DNA of 64,000 bases from JAVBLY01 sp031553035. GTDB taxonomy: Bacteria; Bacillota; Clostridia; Peptostreptococcales; Anaerovoracaceae. Position numbers and translations under genes: made by a program. This document shows, one piece after another, positions 1 through 7,424 of this stretch. Every line of letters starts with the position of its first letter. The first letter of the stretch is position 1. The DNA lies in NCBI GenBank assembly GCA_031553035.1, contig JAVBLY010000003.1:124001-188000 (forward strand). Direction: 5' to 3'. The notes under the pieces are model-generated. The model had not been told where the DNA came from, searched no databases, and worked only from the letters and a program-made list of their open reading frames with translations.

Positions 1-632
1 TTTGACTGGATATCCAGGACTTCATCAGCGATTTTCCCGCCTATCTTGTCTGAACTGTTGTGGATAGTCTCTCTTATATGAGCGGCACGGCGCATCCTCT
101 TGTTCATCTTTGTCAGGCTGATTGCTACCGTTATGAAATCTGCAATCATACCAAGAAGAAATATCGCGATGAGAATTTGTCCTGCAATCTGAGGTATCAG
201 ATCGATGAGCGCCATCATGCCCGGATCTAAAAGCTTAAGCACAAACACACAGGCGCCACCCCACAATATCGAGTACTTGAGGCATATATATCCGCCGATA
301 TTGAACTTCTGATTTGAGTAATCCCACCATTTGGTATGGAAGGCTTTTTCCAGGGTAAATGCGGTTACAAATTCAAGGACCGTGGTCAGTACCACCGATC
401 CTGCAAAGAGGATCAGCAGATTTTTTTCAAACGGAGTGAGGCAGATGATAACGATGACCATACCAAATCCGTAAATAGGACAATAGGGACCGTTTAGGAA
501 GCCCCTATTGATAAATTTGCCTTTTGTTACTGCATGAGCTGCTACTTCGGCGCACCATCCGATAAAAGAATATATCAGAAAAAGCCAAAGATAACTATAA
601 AGTGTGGTATCCCAAAATAATACCTGGTCCAT
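1..632 (-). CDS. CmpB-like (putative ABC-transporter type IV) membrane protein, partial
   Basis: The gene enters from the left window edge, so its C-terminus is missing; about 210 codons are visible. The start is the ATG complementary to 630-632: an in-frame stop lies four codons upstream and a GAGG ribosome site lies 7 nt upstream. The N-terminus has the pattern FLIYSFIGWCAEV, then GKFINRGFLNGPYCPIYGFG, then several hydrophobic segments and a WWDYS motif. This matches the family called putative ABC-transporter type IV (CmpB, formerly DUF1113), integral membrane proteins of unproven function common in Firmicutes. It starts 30 nt after the MFS gene stop, so the two are probably cotranscribed. 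No function can be assigned beyond membrane location. Confidence 0.75.
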   Translation of the reverse strand, partial: MDQVLFWDTTLYSYLWLFLIYSFIGWCAEVAAHAVTKGKFINRGFLNGPYCPIYGFGMVIVIICLTPFEKNLLILFAGSVVLTTVLEFVTAFTLEKAFHTKWWDYSNQKFNIGGYICLKYSILWGGACVFVLKLLDPGMMALIDLIPQIAGQILIAIFLLGMIADFITVAISLTKMNKRMRRAAHIRETIHNSSDKIGGKIADEVLDIQS

Positions 633-662
633 GTCCGCGCCTCATCTTAGATACTGCTACAG

Positions 663-1880
663 CTACTTTCGTATGAGCCTGTTGATTACGAATGAAAGCA
701 ATAATGCCAACACCGCATATCCTGCCATTATCCATGTTGCGGGAAGATATGTCCCCGAAGAATCAAGCATGGCTCCTGCTATGTATGTACCCAATATGGG
801 AGCAATTACTAAAACTAAATTGACAATGCTGAAATTAACAGCAAAATTTTTCTGGCCGAACTGTGACATGACAAAGGTCGAATTAGTCGTCGGAGTACCG
901 CCGTAGAATGTTCCTGTGAATATGAATCCCAGGATCATGAGTACCGAAGAGCCGGTGCTTATTGCACCTACCATAAGAAGAGCTGCCAAAACTCCGTTAC
1001 TTGCAACCGCATAGATTGACCGCCCCACCCCGAACCGATCAAAGAGCATTCCGTAAAACACTCTGGCTATTCCATTGCATATTGTGACCATTCCCACCGC
1101 AAACGGTATGGAAATGGATAAATTGGCAAATCCTTCTGCTATGGGCGATGCGTGCCCTATGATAATAAGTCCTGCAGCTGAGAGAGCCAGGGTCCAGACA
1201 AAGAAGACCCAGAATGCGGGAGTTTTGAGCATTCCCTTAGGTTCTATGTCAACGACTTCCTTTGGCGCCGCTGATGTTTTGGCCGCCTTGGGTGCCGGGA
1301 GATTATCTGTCTCTATCTCCTTTGGTGCTCTTATGATGAAGCTGCTTATAAGTACCAGTACCGGAAAAGCGATCGCGAATGCAACAAAAACTATTCTCCA
1401 GTCGCTTACCGCCAGAATCTGTGAAGCTATTGTACCAAGGATGAATCCGCCTAAACCGAATCCCATAAGCGAGACTCCGGATGCAAATCCTTTTTTATCG
1501 GGAAACCATTTTGCTATTGTACTGATCACCGTATTGTAAACAATTCCAACACCGAATCCCACGAATACGCCGTAGGATAAAAATATCTGCCACAGAGCTT
1601 CCGTCCTTGAGGCGAAAAAGAATCCCACAAAGAACAGAATAGCTGCGATGCACAGAGTGAACTTAGGTGAGGTACGACCGATGACAAAACCATTGACCAT
1701 ACCTCCTATGCAGAATGCCGCTATAGTGATGGTGAATATTGTGGATGTATCGGCTCTGACCCATCCGAACTCGTTCTCAAGCGGTACAATAAAAATAGAC
1801 CATGCATATATCAACCCAGTTAAGAGTAATAACACAAAGCCCACGGACAAAAATACGTTTCTTCTCGTTTTGATATTCAT
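663..1880 (-). CDS. MFS transporter, OFA (oxalate/formate antiporter-like) type
   Basis: 405 residues, about 12 hydrophobic segments and no soluble domain, the usual size for a 12-TM major facilitator. The N-terminal pattern LLTGLIYAWSIFIVPLENEF and the segment GFGVGIVYNTVISTIAKWFP are typical of the oxalate/formate antiporter family, whose members exchange small organic anions across the cell membrane. A central loop of about 40 residues (KAAKTSAAPKEV) separates the two six-helix halves. AGGA sits just before the ATG. The substrate cannot be read from sequence; an organic acid is likely from the family. The CmpB-like gene follows in the same orientation; the CDF transporter is divergent. Confidence 0.85.
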   Translation of the reverse strand: MNIKTRRNVFLSVGFVLLLLTGLIYAWSIFIVPLENEFGWVRADTSTIFTITIAAFCIGGMVNGFVIGRTSPKFTLCIAAILFFVGFFFASRTEALWQIFLSYGVFVGFGVGIVYNTVISTIAKWFPDKKGFASGVSLMGFGLGGFILGTIASQILAVSDWRIVFVAFAIAFPVLVLISSFIIRAPKEIETDNLPAPKAAKTSAAPKEVVDIEPKGMLKTPAFWVFFVWTLALSAAGLIIIGHASPIAEGFANLSISIPFAVGMVTICNGIARVFYGMLFDRFGVGRSIYAVASNGVLAALLMVGAISTGSSVLMILGFIFTGTFYGGTPTTNSTFVMSQFGQKNFAVNFSIVNLVLVIAPILGTYIAGAMLDSSGTYLPATWIMAGYAVLALLLSFVINRLIRK

Positions 1881-2040
1881 TTTTTCCTACCAACCTTCTA
1901 AACTACAATTTGTTCTAACTGAGGATTCTAACTTTCCTGATCCGATGCTCAATAAAAGTCATCCGACCTGCTACCAAACTACCACAACATCTTACTATAA
2001 GCTCAAAAAGGTTTCAAGAGTTATTTTCCTGCAAAAATGA

Positions 2041-2046
2041 TATAAT
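2041..2046 (+). promoter_or_regulatory. -10 box directly before the CDF start codon
   Basis: TATAAT lies at 2041-2046 and the ATG of the CDF gene starts at 2053. Transcription from this box would begin at or next to the start codon, giving a leaderless mRNA. No convincing -35 hexamer is seen 17 bp upstream, and there is no Shine-Dalgarno sequence before 2053. Confidence 0.45.
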
Positions 2047-2052
2047 CAGTAC

Positions 2053-3231
2053 ATGACTAAATTTCTCATAAAAAAATTCATTAAAAATCACGATAATATA
2101 ACTTCCTCTGCTGTGAGAATGTCTTATGGCAAGCTGGCAGGAATCGTTGGAATAATCACCAATACTTTCATCTCTCTTTTAAAAATCGGCATAGGCATTC
2201 TGGTCAACAGCATCGCCGTCATTGCAGACGGTGTCAATAACCTTGCTGATGCTTCGTCTTCGGTCATAACTCTGGTTGGATTCAAGATGGCGGCAAAAAA
2301 AGGTGATAGGGAACATCCCTACGGGCACGCCAGATACGAATATATAACCGGCATGATCGTTTCCACTATTATTATAATAGTAGGCTTTCAACTGCTTACT
2401 TCATCCATAGACAAGATCCGAAATCCGGACCCCATGACCTTTAATTACTGGATCATAGCAATTCTGGTGATTTCCATAGCGGTCAAGATCTGGCAATCTT
2501 TATTCAATATCAAGCTGGGCAAGATAATAAATTCTGCAACTTTAAAGGCAACCGGCACCGACAGCAGAAACGATGTCCTCGCCACCGGCGCAGTATTAAT
2601 TAGTGTCATCGTCAGTCATTTTACCGGATTTGACATCGACGGTTACATGGGAGTTCTGGTTGCTCTTTTTATAATGTATTCCGGAATCATGCTGATAAAA
2701 GAAACTTCAAGCCCTCTTCTGGGCCAGGCACCGGATCCGAAGCTTGTTAAAGATATCGAAGAAAATATACTTTCTTTTCCCGGAGTTCTCGGTGTTCATG
2801 ACCTTGTGGTCCATGACTACGGCCCGGGTAATATATTCGCATCGGTACATGTTGAAGTGGATTCCAATGAAGATATCCTCAAGAGTCACGAGCTTATAGA
2901 TAACATTGAAACTGTTGTCGGTCACAAACTCCACCTGGATCTTGTCGGCCATATGGATCCGGTCGATACCAGCGATCCTATAGTTATCGAACTGAATGTC
3001 CTCATCAAAAACCTAATTGAGCCTCTTCCCGATGTAAAAGGCTTCCATGACCTTCGGATAGTAAAAGGGGACAGGCATACCAATGTGATAATGGATGTCG
3101 TCCTTTCAATTGATAACAGCGAGAATAAATCTAAACTTAGAAAACATCTTCAAGGCGAGATATCCAAGATCCACCCTACCTTTAATCTTGTGATCACATA
3201 TGATCTGGATTATTCAGACTCAGAGGACTAG
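2053..3231 (+). CDS. Cation diffusion facilitator metal exporter (Mn-type site likely)
   Basis: 392 residues, a full-length CDF exporter: six membrane helices in about the first 230 residues, then a cytoplasmic C-terminal domain. The hallmark GDREHPYGHARYEY loop follows helix 2. The transport-site positions read N62-x3-D66 in helix 2 and D170-x3-D174 in helix 5. Zinc exporters usually have D/H-D plus H-D; an N-D/D-D set is, from memory, typical of the Mn2+ exporter clade (MntE-like), so manganese efflux is inferred. It is longer than the usual 300 residues because of an extended C-terminal domain. The start at 2053 matches the family N-terminus (MTKFLIKKFIKN); the next Met (2119) is less likely. 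Confidence 0.88.
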   Translation: MTKFLIKKFIKNHDNITSSAVRMSYGKLAGIVGIITNTFISLLKIGIGILVNSIAVIADGVNNLADASSSVITLVGFKMAAKKGDREHPYGHARYEYITGMIVSTIIIIVGFQLLTSSIDKIRNPDPMTFNYWIIAILVISIAVKIWQSLFNIKLGKIINSATLKATGTDSRNDVLATGAVLISVIVSHFTGFDIDGYMGVLVALFIMYSGIMLIKETSSPLLGQAPDPKLVKDIEENILSFPGVLGVHDLVVHDYGPGNIFASVHVEVDSNEDILKSHELIDNIETVVGHKLHLDLVGHMDPVDTSDPIVIELNVLIKNLIEPLPDVKGFHDLRIVKGDRHTNVIMDVVLSIDNSENKSKLRKHLQGEISKIHPTFNLVITYDLDYSDSED

Positions 3232-3240
3232 GCATCATAC

Positions 3241-3936
3241 CTAACGCTTCATCCCTTTGAGGATTTCTTTTGTTTCGTCGTCCACACGCCTTGACTCTCT
3301 GATCTTTTGAATGGTCTTGTTATGTGTCCAGTCGTCCAGATCGTTTTTCTTGAGAAATTTCATTGTTTTTTCCGGGTATTTGATAAAGCAGAATGATAGG
3401 CCCCAGGCCGCAGCCATCTTCACATAATATGCTTCATGACTGATCTGATCATAAATCTCAATGACACTATCTATATGTTCGTCATCTATATAGTAATCCA
3501 TGAGCATAACACTGACGAATCTGATGTCGTATTCTTCATCCGATTTAAGATAAGGCATGAGAAACTCCCATACCAAATCCATATTATCTTTTACGAATTT
3601 CAAATTTCCGCTGAATGTGTCGCAAACTGCCCAGTTATCGATCTTAGGTATAAATTTTTTGATATATTTGAGCCTGATCTTTGGATCTGCTTTCATAAAA
3701 CCGATTACCTGCCCCTGGATCAATGTTTCCTCATAATATTCATCTGTCACTTTCAGAGCGGCGTCCAGATAATCAAACACATCATTCGACTTTGCGATTT
3801 CCTTTGCCATTTTCTTTGCTATGGGCATGCGGACGCCAATGATCTTCTCTCTTCCGGGAATCAGTTTTTCATTGAATTTCTTGTATTCAAGATCCTGATT
3901 TTCAAATAATTTCTTCTGCAGTTGTTTTCTGTCCAT
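3241..3936 (-). CDS. AlkD-like DNA alkylation repair protein
   Basis: 231 residues with the all-helical HEAT-like repeat pattern of the AlkD/YhaZ family, which removes alkylated purines without base flipping. The segment IDNWAVCDTFSGNLKF carries the Trp and Asp characteristic of the family's DNA-binding groove; WDDWTHNK-like and ARG-rich C-terminal helices follow. An upstream in-frame ATG (3972) would overlap the tetR stop. The ATG at 3934-3936 is preferred because AAGGAG (3949-3954) precedes it and it avoids the overlap. It lies 16 nt after tetR in the same direction, so both may be read together. Glycosylase activity is inferred from family. Confidence 0.8.
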   Translation of the reverse strand: MDRKQLQKKLFENQDLEYKKFNEKLIPGREKIIGVRMPIAKKMAKEIAKSNDVFDYLDAALKVTDEYYEETLIQGQVIGFMKADPKIRLKYIKKFIPKIDNWAVCDTFSGNLKFVKDNMDLVWEFLMPYLKSDEEYDIRFVSVMLMDYYIDDEHIDSVIEIYDQISHEAYYVKMAAAWGLSFCFIKYPEKTMKFLKKNDLDDWTHNKTIQKIRESRRVDDETKEILKGMKR

Positions 3937-3952
3937 TCTATTTGGTTTCTCC

Positions 3953-4546
3953 TTATGGTTTTTGTTTTTCACTTCTTAAACTCATGATAGTTGCCATTGG
4001 TCCTTTCTGCATGGACATTATCATTATCTCTTTGATATCTTCGATACCGATATCCATCCCGTTACTTATCCACTTTGTGAAGATACCGGCGTTGGCCGAT
4101 ACAATATATTCCAGAGCATATTTCATCTTCGGATCATCATTTTCTTCGTATATGCCCGTATATTCACGAAGGATCCGCTTTACATCTTCTTTGATCCTTC
4201 CGATGATGTTCGACTTGCCGTATGTTCCCACAAGCACTCTCAGCCACTTCTCATTCTCTATGAAAAAGGCTTCGCCGGGAAGAGTCTCGCCGCCGCCCTG
4301 TCCGGTGACCACGTAAGGTATTGCCACAGACAGCTTTCCGAAAACCACTTCATATTTCTCGTCTTCGATCTGCTTCAGAAGATCATAAATATCTATATAA
4401 TGAGAATAAAAGGTCGCCCGGTTAACACCGGCCAGATCTGTGAGCTGCCGGATACTGATTTTTTCTATGCTGTTTTGTTCGTACAAGGTCAGGAAGGCAT
4501 CCTTCATTTTTTCTTTTGTGATTTCACTGCTTTGTCTGCTGGGCAT
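3953..4546 (-). CDS. TetR/AcrR-family transcriptional repressor
   Basis: 197 residues. Residues about 31-51 (start ISIRQLTDLAGVNRATFYSH) form the helix-turn-helix, with the TFY/HY signature of TetR proteins; the C-terminal ligand/dimer domain is divergent. It is divergent from the ABC exporter at 4691, the usual layout for a repressor that controls the neighbouring efflux pump and itself. A perfect palindrome (4618-4635) lies inside its own promoter. The inducer is unknown. GGAA precedes the ATG at 4544-4546. Confidence 0.88.
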   Translation of the reverse strand: MPSRQSSEITKEKMKDAFLTLYEQNSIEKISIRQLTDLAGVNRATFYSHYIDIYDLLKQIEDEKYEVVFGKLSVAIPYVVTGQGGGETLPGEAFFIENEKWLRVLVGTYGKSNIIGRIKEDVKRILREYTGIYEENDDPKMKYALEYIVSANAGIFTKWISNGMDIGIEDIKEIMIMSMQKGPMATIMSLRSEKQKP

Positions 4547-4613
4547 GGTATTTCCATTTCCGACAATCAGAAATAAATTGTCTATTTACATTTTTTTTCT
4601 ACGGTATATGCTT

Positions 4614-4642
4614 ATTATAGACAACACGTTGTCTAGTGTAAA
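4614..4642 (-). promoter_or_regulatory. tetR promoter with embedded TetR operator
   Basis: On the minus strand TTTACA (complement of 4637-4642) and TATAAT (complement of 4614-4619) are separated by exactly 17 bp. The spacer is occupied by the 18-bp palindrome TAGACAAC-AC-GTTGTCTA at 4618-4635, with perfect 8-bp arms. A second, weaker GACAAT/ATTGTC pair (4562-4567 and 4577-4582) uses the same half-site core closer to tetR. A possible rightward promoter (TTTACA 4585-4590, TATGCT 4607-4612) would start on the operator, so one site could repress both genes. Confidence 0.75.
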
Positions 4643-4690
4643 GTAATTTGTCCACATGCATTGATTTTCAGATATGAAAGTGAGAACGCT

Positions 4691-5449
4691 ATGAACACCG
4701 TAAACACAGCAGTTAATTTTGACAAGGTGAGCATCAGCCTAAGCAAAACTCCCATTCTTTTCGATATTGACCTGAAAGTTCCCAAGGGAATCGTCTACGG
4801 TCTGCTTGGTCCATCCGGGGCAGGCAAGACCACGACGGTCAAGATCGCAGCCGGGATCCTGGAAGGAAATCCTAAAGAAAATGTCACCGTTCTGGGTCAC
4901 CCCATGCCGTCACTGAAAGTGATGAAAAACATAGGATACATGGCTCAGGAAGAAGCTCTCTACGATGATCTTACCGGCAGGCAGAATCTGGAATTCTTCG
5001 GATCACTTTATGGGTTGAATAAAGATGAACTTAGAGATCGCGTTCAATACGTCCTTGATCTTGTGAATCTCACCGATGACGGGAACAAATTGGTAAGCAA
5101 ATATTCAGGCGGTATGAAGAGAAGGCTGTCACTTGCCATCTCTCTGGTACACGAGCCTGAACTTTTGATTCTGGACGAGCCAACCGTAGGTATAGATCCT
5201 GTTCTTCGGCAGATCCTGTGGAACAAGCTTTACGATATGGCAAATTCGGGAATAACAATACTTGTCACCACCCACGTTATGGATGAAGCTGAAAAATGCC
5301 ACAAACTTGCCATGATCAGAGACGGCCGGGTAATAGGTGAGGGAAGTCCGTCTGAACTTAAAGAAATTCACGCACTTGAAACAATGGAAGAGGTATTTCT
5401 TAAACTCAGCGATGCGGAAGATCTGATAATGGGAGGTGAACGAAAATGA
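4691..5449 (+). CDS. ABC transporter ATP-binding protein (exporter type)
   Basis: 252 residues, the normal size of a single nucleotide-binding domain. Visible motifs: Walker A GPSGAGKT (40-47), Q-loop Gln86, signature YSGGM (138-142), Walker B LLILDE (158-163) and H-loop His195. It energises the permease encoded next, with which it overlaps by 4 bp (ATGA), implying translational coupling. The ATG at 4691 is chosen over a TTG at 4661 because AAAGTGAG lies just upstream and the ABC fold starts soon after. Divergent TetR suggests induction by a toxic or signalling compound. Drug or peptide export is inferred. Confidence 0.88.
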   Translation: MNTVNTAVNFDKVSISLSKTPILFDIDLKVPKGIVYGLLGPSGAGKTTTVKIAAGILEGNPKENVTVLGHPMPSLKVMKNIGYMAQEEALYDDLTGRQNLEFFGSLYGLNKDELRDRVQYVLDLVNLTDDGNKLVSKYSGGMKRRLSLAISLVHEPELLILDEPTVGIDPVLRQILWNKLYDMANSGITILVTTHVMDEAEKCHKLAMIRDGRVIGEGSPSELKEIHALETMEEVFLKLSDAEDLIMGGERK

Positions 5450-6516
5450 GGACCGGGACACTTGCAAAAAGAATACTTAAACAGCTTTCACATGACAAGC
5501 GGACGTTGGCACTTATGATAATCGCTCCGTTGTTTCTGCTGACTCTCATTTTTTTCATCTTTGACGGAACAAATTCGGAGATAAAAATCGGCGTAATCCA
5601 TGTTCCTTCCAACTTTGAGGAACGTCTGTCTGATATAGACAATGTTGAGCTTTCGGAATATTCTTCCGAAAACAAAGCAATATCCGCCATGAAAGACGGC
5701 GATATCAATGCATTTGTATATTTCCCCGATGATACCGGTGATATTCCGGTAGGCATGGAAGCAACTCAGACCAAAGATGATATAAAAGTAGATATAATGA
5801 TCGACGGAACATCAGGAGCAAAGGGGGAAAGTGCCCTTAATCTTATAGAAGCAGCCAGACTCAACGTAATTGGTGAACTGCCTCTTGATTATGACGTGGA
5901 TTATATGGACGGGATCGAAGAGATATCCATGTTCGACGAATTCGGTTCAACACTCATTGGATTTCTCGTTTTTTTCTTCGTGTTCCTTGTGGGAGGAATG
6001 GCATTTCTGAAGGAGAGAAAAAGCGGTACGCTGGAACGGCTGCTTTCCACACCCATAAAAAGAAAAGACATAGTTTTCGGTTATATCGCCGGCTTTGGAG
6101 TAATCACCATAATCCAGTCAATCCTCATCAGCTTTTATGCAGTGTATGTTCTGGGCGTCATGATGGAAGGGTCCATGTGGTATGTCCTTCTCATAACACT
6201 TTTGTCAGCGCTGTGCGCCCTGACTTTGGGGATGCTCATTTCGACCACTGCCAGCAGCGAGTTCCAGGTCATGCAGTTTGTCCCCATAATCATACTGCCC
6301 CAGCTTTTCTTCTGCGGGCTGTTCGATCTGTCGGCAGGGTGGATGGCTTTCGGCCGGATATTCCCGCTTTTTTACATAACAGATGCACTGAACGGTGTCA
6401 TGTTCAGGGCGGAAGGATTCAGCGAGATCGGAATCGATATAGCGATGCTCATTGGATACAGCGTGGTCTTTATGGGGATCAATATTCTGCTGATGAAAAA
6501 GTACCGCCGCATATAG
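5446..6516 (+). CDS. ABC-2 type permease
   Basis: 356 residues. One N-terminal membrane helix (about 21-39), an extracellular domain of about 130 residues, then five more hydrophobic segments: the layout of ABC-2 exporters such as NatB/LnrMN-like proteins. The motif GGMAFLKERKSGTLERLLSTP is the classic ABC-2 cytoplasmic loop (coupling helix). It partners the preceding ATPase. A GTG/ATG choice is not an issue: the ATG overlaps the ATPase stop by 4 bp. Substrate unknown. Confidence 0.87.
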   Translation: MRTGTLAKRILKQLSHDKRTLALMIIAPLFLLTLIFFIFDGTNSEIKIGVIHVPSNFEERLSDIDNVELSEYSSENKAISAMKDGDINAFVYFPDDTGDIPVGMEATQTKDDIKVDIMIDGTSGAKGESALNLIEAARLNVIGELPLDYDVDYMDGIEEISMFDEFGSTLIGFLVFFFVFLVGGMAFLKERKSGTLERLLSTPIKRKDIVFGYIAGFGVITIIQSILISFYAVYVLGVMMEGSMWYVLLITLLSALCALTLGMLISTTASSEFQVMQFVPIIILPQLFFCGLFDLSAGWMAFGRIFPLFYITDALNGVMFRAEGFSEIGIDIAMLIGYSVVFMGINILLMKKYRRI

Positions 6517-6520
6517 TTAC

Positions 6521-6548
6521 CAGGGTCGACAAAGATGTTGACCTGTTT
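6521..6548 (+). terminator. Hairpin after the ABC operon
   Basis: CAGGGTCGAC (6521-6530) and GTTGACCTG (6537-6545) pair with one bulged G and a G-U pair, loop AAAGAT, followed by a short TTT. It is a weak terminator and its right arm doubles as the -35 region of the arsR promoter. Confidence 0.4.
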
Positions 6549-6579
6549 CCTCATATATATTATGATAGCGTAGTGCTAT
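6538..6579 (+). promoter_or_regulatory. arsR promoter with candidate ArsR operator
   Basis: TTGACC (6538-6543), 17-bp spacer, TATGAT (6561-6566). The inverted repeat ATAGC-GTAGT-GCTAT at 6565-6579 begins inside the -10 and covers the expected start point, the usual place for an autoregulating ArsR-type repressor. Confidence 0.6.
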
Positions 6580-6600
6580 AAATTACCGAGGAGACATTAA

Positions 6601-6918
6601 ATGAGGATTAGAAAAGAATTTGAAACCATGCCGGACGACCAGATAGTCCAGGCGGCAAACATATCGGACGCTCTTGCACACCCGGGCAGAATCAAAATAT
6701 TCCGTTTTATAATGAAATGCAACAGCGACAGGACACCGGTCAGAAACAAGGATATCGTTGCCGAATTTGAATATTCACAGGCAACTATTTCCCAGCATAT
6801 AAATAAGATGATAATAGCCGGTCTGGTTCTTGCCGAACAAAAAGGAACCTCGACATATTATTATGTCAATATCGGAATTATCGGCAAATACATAGAAATT
6901 CTCAAAGTCTTTGAATAA
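6601..6918 (+). CDS. ArsR-family winged-helix regulator
   Basis: 105 residues, standard for ArsR/SmtB repressors. The segment SDALAHPGRIKIFRF and the recognition helix region YSQATISQHINKM (about residues 61-74) are family hallmarks; a wing YYVNIG follows. No ELCVC metal motif is present, and the only Cys is at about 40, so the ligand is probably not arsenite; it is unknown. GAGGAG precedes the ATG. It lies downstream of the ABC operon with its own promoter and meets rlmH tail to tail 2 nt apart. Confidence 0.85.
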   Translation: MRIRKEFETMPDDQIVQAANISDALAHPGRIKIFRFIMKCNSDRTPVRNKDIVAEFEYSQATISQHINKMIIAGLVLAEQKGTSTYYYVNIGIIGKYIEILKVFE

Positions 6919-6920
6919 AG

Positions 6921-7400
6921 TTATTTATGATAAGTTTCGTTTCGATTGATCTTAAAGGCCCTGTAGATCTGCTCAAGTAGCATGACTCTCATCATCTGAT
7001 GAGGAAATGTCATTTCAGAAAAAGAAAGCCGCATGTCGGCTTTTTTTAGTACCTGTTCCGACAATCCCAGTGAACCTCCGATGATAAAAGTCAGATGGCT
7101 TTTACCTGAAACACTCAATAACTCCAGCTTCCCCGCCAGATCTTCGGAAGACATGGATTTGCCCTTGACATCCAGAGCGATAACATAACTTCTGTTCTGT
7201 ATCTTATCCAGAATGGTCTTGCCTTCTTTATCGATAACAGCATATTCTTCGGCCTTTCCCGATTTAGCAGGCAGGGGGGCTTCTTTTATTTCCGTTATAT
7301 TCAGTTTTGCATAGGCCGAAAGGCGGATCCGATATTCATCGGCAGCCGCCTTCCAGTATTTTTCTTTTAAATTTCCTACACAGATTATTTCGATATTCAC
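6921..7400 (-). CDS. rlmH: 23S rRNA (pseudouridine-1915-N3) methyltransferase RlmH
   Basis: 159 residues, the exact family size. The SPOUT SAM-binding knot shows FIIGGSLGLS (about 105-114), and the conserved C-terminus FPHQMMRVMLLEQIYRAFKI is present. RlmH methylates pseudouridine 1915 in helix 69 of 23S rRNA after 70S assembly. It ends the walJ-htrA-rlmH trio, an order widely kept in Firmicutes. The start is an ATG 24 nt after the htrA stop. Confidence 0.96.
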   Translation of the reverse strand: MNIEIICVGNLKEKYWKAAADEYRIRLSAYAKLNITEIKEAPLPAKSGKAEEYAVIDKEGKTILDKIQNRSYVIALDVKGKSMSSEDLAGKLELLSVSGKSHLTFIIGGSLGLSEQVLKKADMRLSFSEMTFPHQMMRVMLLEQIYRAFKINRNETYHK

Positions 7401-7424
7401 TTTGCTTTGTTCCTGTTTGTTTTA

